64,000 nucleotides of DNA. It comes from Buddleja alternifolia (taxonomy: Eukaryota; Streptophyta; Magnoliopsida; Lamiales; Scrophulariaceae). This document shows, in pieces, positions 58,393-64,000 of this stretch. Positions within the stretch are counted from its first letter, which is position 1; every line of letters starts with the position of its first letter. The notes beneath the pieces were generated by a model. That model saw nothing but the letters and a program-made list of their open reading frames with translations, was not told where the DNA came from and did not search any database. The stretch is taken from the NCBI GenBank assembly GCA_019426215.1, contig CM033403.1, positions 6,346,012 to 6,410,011 of the forward strand, written 5' to 3'. Both the position numbers and the translations under genes were made by a program.

Positions 58393-60076
58393 TTTCGTTT
58401 ATCTACAAAAATGCATAACAGACAATCAATAACGTATTTTCAAATAAAGTCCTTATACAATTTGGTCTTTAATTGTACAAGTCTCCCACTATTTTTCTCA
58501 AATCATACCACCCTCTTGACATGATTCGAAGAAACGTTAGTTTTTTTAGTGGGCTTGAGATTCATTCTCACTTCATCGTATGCCCCATTTTCTGAGCTAA
58601 CATACGATGATTTTGAATAGTAGCCTTACCGGACCTTCTATCTTTTTAGATAGTTCTCAAGATGGTTTTCCTCATCTCCCACATGTGCCCCATTTTCTGA
58701 GCTAACACATGAGGGACGATGTTAGGCTCGACCCATCAAGTATCCCATGTATAACCACCAATTTCATTGCCCCCATTTTCTGAGCAAAGCAATGATACCA
58801 ACCGATTTCCACGGGGCACCGTAGTGCTTAGTAAACACTCACAGCCTACCTCGGATCTAATCCACCCCATTTTCTGAGCAAAAGGATTGAACCATTAGCT
58901 GCGTTTCACATGGTGTATACTTATGATGGAAGGCATGATAATAGAATTCCATTCTTAATATCATATAAGCCTAATATTTTCACAGGAGGGAATTATAACA
59001 TGCTTATTGGGGGGTCTCATCAGATTTAATTATCTTGTTCTAATTATCTATCCTATGCATGCATTACATCACATAATCATCATAGACAGATAAGCAAAAC
59101 ATCCACAAAGCGGTAAAATTGAGGATGAACCACCTCGAGCCCTAACCTAGCAACCCACTCGAGCCAAAGTGGGTTTGGACATTCTAGAAAATAAAACACA
59201 GCTTAGACTATTACAATGGTATCGTCTCAGCATACAAGTCTTCAAGTCTTGGCTCCGTCTCCTTGCTCCGTCTTCGATTACATAGAATATCAAAAAACTA
59301 CTAATCTACTATACGAAAAGGAAAGAGCCAAACCGGCTATTATTTACAACTCTAGAATAATTACATACATAGAAAACCAACACTACGACTAGGCTCGTGG
59401 TTCATCCTTTTATCACATAAACATGCCAAGCAACAAACATACATGTGATAAAGTATTACCCATTCATCATTCAAACTAGATTGCAAATATCATTGGGATA
59501 AGTTCGATATTGATTTCTAAAACCTTTCTCAGAGTTCACAAGTCTAAAACATCATAGGTAAGGTCTTTGGGTCACCCACCTTCAGAAAGTACGAAGAAAG
59601 GAAAAAAAAAATTATTCAACTTTAGGCGTCGTCATACGCGCGCCTGGGGGTGGGTTACCCCACGCCTGGGCGCTGCGTGCAACGGCTGTTGCTATTCGCG
59701 ATTTTCAAGTCAGCTTTTCGCACGTTCGTGATTCTTTCGAGTTTCGATCAACGAATCTGAATTCTCCTAAGGTCTGAGTTTTTATTACTTGATGATTAAA
59801 CCTTTGGTTCAACCATCTCGCAACACCCCACCAAAGGTGATTTCATAAAACTAGATCAAAACCTTCGAAAACAATCATATACCCAAATTTCAGATTTCAT
59901 GATTTTTAAAACCAATGACTTTTAAACATTAAAATCATAAAAATCAAACAACATCCCAAATCAAAATCAATCCTAGTCTAACAATGAACATATTGATTAT
60001 CATGCTTTCGATTTTACAATTTAAACGTAAAAACAAACATGCATAATCACATAAAAATTCGATCGAGCCAAACCAT
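58393..60076 (-). other. Copia-I untranslated leader
   Basis: 1.7 kb with no coding segment. The part nearest gag (58573-58890) holds the four stem-loops. A GC-rich patch with GCGCGCC lies near 59630-59690. Confidence 0.6.
58573..58890 (-). other. Array of four stem-loops with one constant loop
   Basis: Loop CCCCATTTTCTGAGC plus TAA or AAA (18 nt) at 58583-58600, 58688-58705, 58771-58788 and 58865-58882. Flanking arms differ each time yet pair with each other. 1: TCATCGTATG/CATACGATGA (10 of 10). 2: TCCCACATGTG/CACATGAGGGA (10 of 11). 3: TCATTGC/GCAATGA (7 of 7). 4: AATCC/GGATT (5, behind an A-A mismatch). Spacing is irregular (105, 83, 94 bp), so this is not a simple tandem repeat. On the element RNA (minus strand) the loop reads TTAGCTCAGAAAATGGGG. 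Confidence 0.8.
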
Positions 60077-60089
60077 GGCTCTGATACCA
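60077..60089 (-). other. Copia-I primer binding site
   Basis: The minus strand reads TGGTATCAGAGCC-type sequence (plus strand GGCTCTGATACCA) one base from the LTR. Confidence 0.88.
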
Positions 60090-60090
60090 C

Positions 60091-62203
60091 TGTTGGGTTG
60101 ACTCATTCCCTCGGGTGGCTCATGGCAGCGAAAATTAGAATTTTACAAAAAGTAAACGTACAACCACCCGAAAATAGGAATATGGAATTGGTTCGATCGA
60201 ATTTGATAAGGAGGTAAACGAAATTATACCTTTCAAAAATTTCGTTTCACCTCGTACTTTGGATCTCAGCAACCCTTTGGTGCAAATCCACACAATTTCC
60301 CTTGGGTGAGAAATTGCCCGTCGTTTTTCGTATCTCCCGATTTAGAGTGCTCCAAGCATTGTACCTCTAAGATGTATCCACACCTCGTTCAAGTCACCAA
60401 TTATCTTGCCTTGCGTGCTAGACAACAAAACGATTCTAAGCTTAACTTAGGCTTGATTATGTGAAAGGTAGGAATATTTTCTAAGTTGTTTAATTCAACA
60501 CATGAATAGAACGACGTCTTGTTGGAAAGAGGAGAGAGGTGGCCGATTTTAGGTCTAAGAGAAGGGGGAGGATTTTTCAGCTTTTTCATCATCTATTTTA
60601 GTCTCCTTCATCTCTTATTTATATGTGAAGATTACCTAGAGTCCTATTAGGAAAAGGAAACTTCCTTTCTCCCAAACTCTCTAGTAATCCTTATCCTATG
60701 AAGACTTGGAGGTGGGAAAAACTCTTTTCTTCTTCCACCACACATAAAATCGCCCCCTCCCTTATTTACACTCACAAATCGGTCAACTCCATTTAATTGG
60801 ACTTTACGATTTAAATTTGACTTCTCAATTTAATTATAGTTGCAACCCATCAATTAAATACAAGTGAAATTAAATCCAACCAACTAATTCCAACATTTAT
60901 TTATTTAACTTGGGCTCCACCCAATTAAATAAAATACTTGGACTCTACTAGGTCCATTAATTTAATTAATTCTACAAGATTAATTAAAAGAGTAAAATTA
61001 ATTGAATCCTTCAATTAATTTATATTCCATATTAGGAAAGTACTAAGCTTTCCTAATTCCCTCAATTTCCTCGAAATTGATTAATCACATCTATTCAAGC
61101 AGTGACTCTCTCGAGTTAGTGTGTGACTCCTTAGGCTCGTTTCTATCTAGTAGTAAGTAGTACACCTTCCCACAGTGCTAGTGTACCTTCCTAAAATGGA
61201 AAGTACTAGATTAAATCAATCCTTTGATTTTAATCAAGCCTCAAATTAGTCACCAAGCTAATTCTCGGCACTTACAAATCGCGGTTGCCCACCTAACATA
61301 GGGTCCCGAAGACCTAGATAAAACGAAAGTAAAGATACGCCTTTTGCGATCTTGATCCTCGCATAAGTAAGATCTCTCTATCTAATCTCCCGATTGAATC
61401 TAGAGCATTGGCTAAGGTCGAAGCTCTATTAATTCAATACTATGTTTCCCACGTTATGTGAAATCGATTTCAACTATCTAAACGAGGAAACCCTACGCCT
61501 CTTTAGATATCGTACTTCGGCCAAAGATTCCTTAATTCGATTCACTATGTAACCATAGGAGATTAACCGACTGGCTAATGTCAGAGATAGATTCCTCTTG
61601 ATTCTCACGTGCCTTACTACGTAAGACGTGCATGTCTGAGTTTGCCCATATTCGATCATCTAAAGTGATCATGTAACAAATCAAGAACATGCGCGGTTAC
61701 GCATAAGACATCCAATGGAATCTTAGGTCCATAAGGATTACTCTTATACTACAAGACCACTGGAAGTTCCACATTCGACTGGGAATCCATTTTAGGAACT
61801 TCCATGGGGTTGTTCAGTTCGCCCATTACCACAATGGCAACCCTCATATATGCATTGGCTTTCACCGTGCCAATATCTATGGAACGAGATACACTTCTTT
61901 TGGGTTGCATCGATATCCCTTTATCTCGATGAACCCTTTCACGACTTGGAACAATTTTTAAAGATCACAGCCTTCGAGACATATTCCATCATTGCCATAC
62001 CCAATGTGCAATGATGTCCCATAGCTATGTGTGATCCTTCGGGACATTATTCTAAGCCAAAGTAAAAACTGATTTAAGAATAAAGACATGCCACACATAA
62101 AAAGAGATTGACTTTATTTATAAGAAAACGATTGTTCAACTCTAGAGTTACTATTACAAAGAATGGCGCCCAATAATTGGTGCGCCGGGCACTAACTCTA
62201 ACA
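60091..62203 (-). repeat. Copia-I 5' LTR (2113 bp)
   Basis: TGTTGGGTTGACTC to AACTCTAACA. The inner end touches the primer site and the outer end meets the duplicated Copia-E LTR. It lacks a ~30-bp segment present in the left LTR (after ACACTTCT). Confidence 0.88.
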
Positions 62204-62659
62204 GGTTGGTGTTAACAACAAAGGATCCATCACTTCTCTAGATGAACAAGTGAATTTTCTATAATATTCAAAGTGGTTTGACTTAGTTAGTCCTTGTCCA
62301 AGGCATGTAAGTAATTAATTAAGAAATGAGTTTCTGTAATTAATTAAGAAATGAGTTTCTTGAATTAATTAACCACTAGTCAAACACACTTGAATTATTA
62401 AGGTTGAATTTACAAGGATCTCGACCAATAGGATTCCTTGATCCTTAATTCAATTGGGAAATTTGATGATGGAAAAATCGCACTTGCATGGAATGCGCAA
62501 CTGAAAAGGTTCACTTTGAATCGCCATATCTAGGTCTTCAAGATAAGTAGCTAGAAACTTTTTTTTTGATTTGTGGGTATCTTATATTTAATGGAGATTA
62601 AATAATAAGATGGTTAACTAAAAGTATTTAATTAATCAAGACAATTTAATTGTCTAATT
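62204..62659 (+). repeat. Second copy of Copia-E LTR, continued
   Basis: GGTTGGTGTTAACAACAAAG onward matches 28897-29315. It has a 27-bp internal duplication (GTAATTAATTAAGAAATGAG, 62307-62360). It stops at TTAATTGTCTA, where Copia-J begins. About 183 bp equivalent to 28712-28894 are missing at the Copia-I insertion. Confidence 0.85.
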
Positions 62660-63944
62660 TCTCCATATCTCATATGGAGTCTTGGGAACAAACTTAGAGG
62701 GATATCTGTTTAAGACGTGTACAACAGCAAGGAGCGCATGACCCCGCAGTGAAATAGGTAAGTCAGTGTAGCTAAGCATGGAACAAACCATGTCCAACCT
62801 AGTATGGTTCCTTTGCTCAACTACCCCATTTAACTGTGGTGTCGCTGGGGGTATGAGTTGTAGTACTATGCCATTTTCTATGAGGTACTCATAAAACTCC
62901 ACCCTCATATATTCTCCTCCTCGGTCTGACCGGAGAGCCTTTATATGTGGCCTAGTTTGTTTTTCCACTAAAACCTTGAATTCTTTGAATCTCTTAATGG
63001 ATTCATACTTATGGTTCATTAAATATACTAGACCATACCTAAAGTGGTCATTAGCAAATGTGAAGAAGTAATGAAAAAGCTCCATGGGCCATTTCACCAA
63101 ATGGCCCACAAACATCAGCATGCACTAAGCTAAGACTTGTGTGGCTCTTTCAAAAGACCCGGTGAAGGGTGATCTAGCCATCTTGCCCTTGAGACTGGAT
63201 TCACAAGTAGGATAGGGATCCGATCCCAATGGGCCTATTAGCTCATCTTTATCCATTTTGTGAATTTTGTGTTCACCAGCATGCCCCAGTCTAAGATGCC
63301 ATATAAGTCTTTGGTTAGTTTCTTGCCTATCATGTTTCCTAGTCATAGTATTAAAAGTACGCTCATTTTGGACATTAAGTTAATACAAACCATTTACTAA
63401 AGAAGCAGCGCCACTAATTTATTACCATGATAAATGTTGCAATGCTTGTCAATAAAACGGAAAATCTAATCATGTTTAACTAAAACAGGAATTGAAATAA
63501 TGTTCTTAAGCCCCTTAGGCAAAACTAAAACATTCTCCAAAGACAATAAATGTCAAGAAAATAAAATTAATCAGGTAGACCCCATTCCAATAGCTGCTAT
63601 GCTCTGCCCGCTACCTACTTTAATCTTCACCTCATCAAGCTCAGTTTCTTACTTCGTTCCAAATCCTAATCCACACAAAATACATGAGTATTAGCTCCTG
63701 AATCAAGAATCCAAGAAGTGGAAAAGATGGTCATAGAACAATTAGTTTCAAAAACATAAAGTTCCATACCTTGCGCGCCTTGGTTCATATTTGGACAGCT
63801 CCTTGTCCATTGGCCTAACTCACCGCAGTACAGGAACTTATCCACATACTTTGCCCTTTTGTTTCTCCTTTGCTGCATATTATTTTGAGTTCTCCTGGAT
63901 GCTTTCGCTTGGCAATTGCTATCATTATTTCTTTGTTCATCCAA
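62660..63944 (-). pseudogene. Copia-J gag end, protease and integrase relic
   Basis: From the right: basic gag tail, knuckle CGELGQWTRSC (63810-63850), protease WILDSGANTHVF, a gap with stops, then pre-integrase (LIWHLRLGHAGEHKIHKM, CESSLKGKMARSPF). Integrase has LRSDRGGEYMRVEF, TPQLNGVVEQRN and VVHVLNRYPSKFVPKTPYE. A frame break near 63122 separates the last two parts. Confidence 0.85.
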
Positions 63945-64000
63945 TGAATTAGGAACAATGAAAACAAACGGATCCTTCTTCTTATCCGACCTTATTTGAT
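62660..64000 (-). mobile_element. Copia-J: truncated copia element at the right edge
   Basis: Minus-strand gag/protease/integrase relic. It starts abruptly inside integrase (TPYEIWRN) next to the duplicated Copia-E LTR, so RT, RNase H and 3' LTR are missing. The 5' part runs out of the window. Closest in the window to Copia-G by its knuckle and protease. Confidence 0.85.

Larger units (their letters stand above)
53887..62203 (-). mobile_element. Copia-I: copia element nested in the second LTR copy
   Basis: Minus-strand element: complete right LTR (60091-62203), primer site, 1.7-kb leader, gag-pol with several breaks, purine tract and a left LTR truncated to ~670 bp. The left end and ~183 bp of target were lost together, so no TSD can be found. 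The domain content and clade resemble Copia-E, G and J. Confidence 0.9.

Overview
The window is repeat-dense nuclear DNA of a flowering plant. The evidence is an AT-rich background, plant-type Ty1/copia and Ty3/gypsy retrotransposons with TGGTATCAGAGCC-like (initiator Met tRNA) or TGGCGCCGTCTGTGGGA-type primer sites, MULE- and hAT-type MITEs with 9- and 8-bp target duplications, and GT-AG spliced exon fragments. I see no complete host gene, no rRNA, no CRISPR and nothing bacterial. Most of the 64 kb is transposons nested inside transposons.

Layout. 1-3563: 5' half of a minus-strand copia element (Copia-A) that runs off the left edge. 3564-8335: AT-rich DNA with two convincing minus-strand host exons (7541-7630 and 4386-4535). 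8345-12080: MULE-type fold-back elements, one of them in a 680-bp tandem duplication, and a tRNA-derived (SINE-like) head. 13023-23477: a plus-strand exon-like ORF cut in two by a minus-strand chromovirus (Gypsy-B, 13117-23406, TSD GAACT). Gypsy-B's left LTR is itself cut by a young minus-strand copia (Copia-C, 13219-18274). 24640-25353: a Mutator-type MITE with a 9-bp TSD. 25830-28298: relic of a second minus-strand chromovirus (Gypsy-D).

28299-53405 is a plus-strand copia (Copia-E) that has taken three insertions: a Tat-lineage gypsy element (Tat-F, 30433-40362, TSD CTATG) in its 5' LTR, a 1-kb hAT-type MITE (41055-42057) in its leader, and a minus-strand copia (Copia-G, 43895-50605, TSD CTGGA) in its gag. 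At about 53405 the Gypsy-D/Copia-E junction is repeated, which implies an old duplication. This second LTR copy carries a minus-strand copia (Copia-I, 53887-62203) and then abuts a truncated minus-strand copia (Copia-J, 62660 to the right edge).

What stands out. (1) The untranslated leader of Copia-I has four stem-loops with an almost constant loop (CCCCATTTTCTGAGC plus three bases) and completely different but self-complementary stems. The leaders of Copia-G and Copia-E show the same design with other loop sequences. This looks like a conserved RNA architecture that I do not recognise as described. (2) Tat-F has near-identical LTRs but no RT catalytic core, a lost integrase catalytic Glu and many stops, so it probably moved in trans. 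It carries a 50-unit, 27-bp minisatellite with a 6-7-unit higher-order pattern, open in three reading frames. (3) Gypsy-B interrupts what reads as one continuous exon. Most of the coding breaks are C-to-T type transitions, as expected of methylated, silenced plant repeats.
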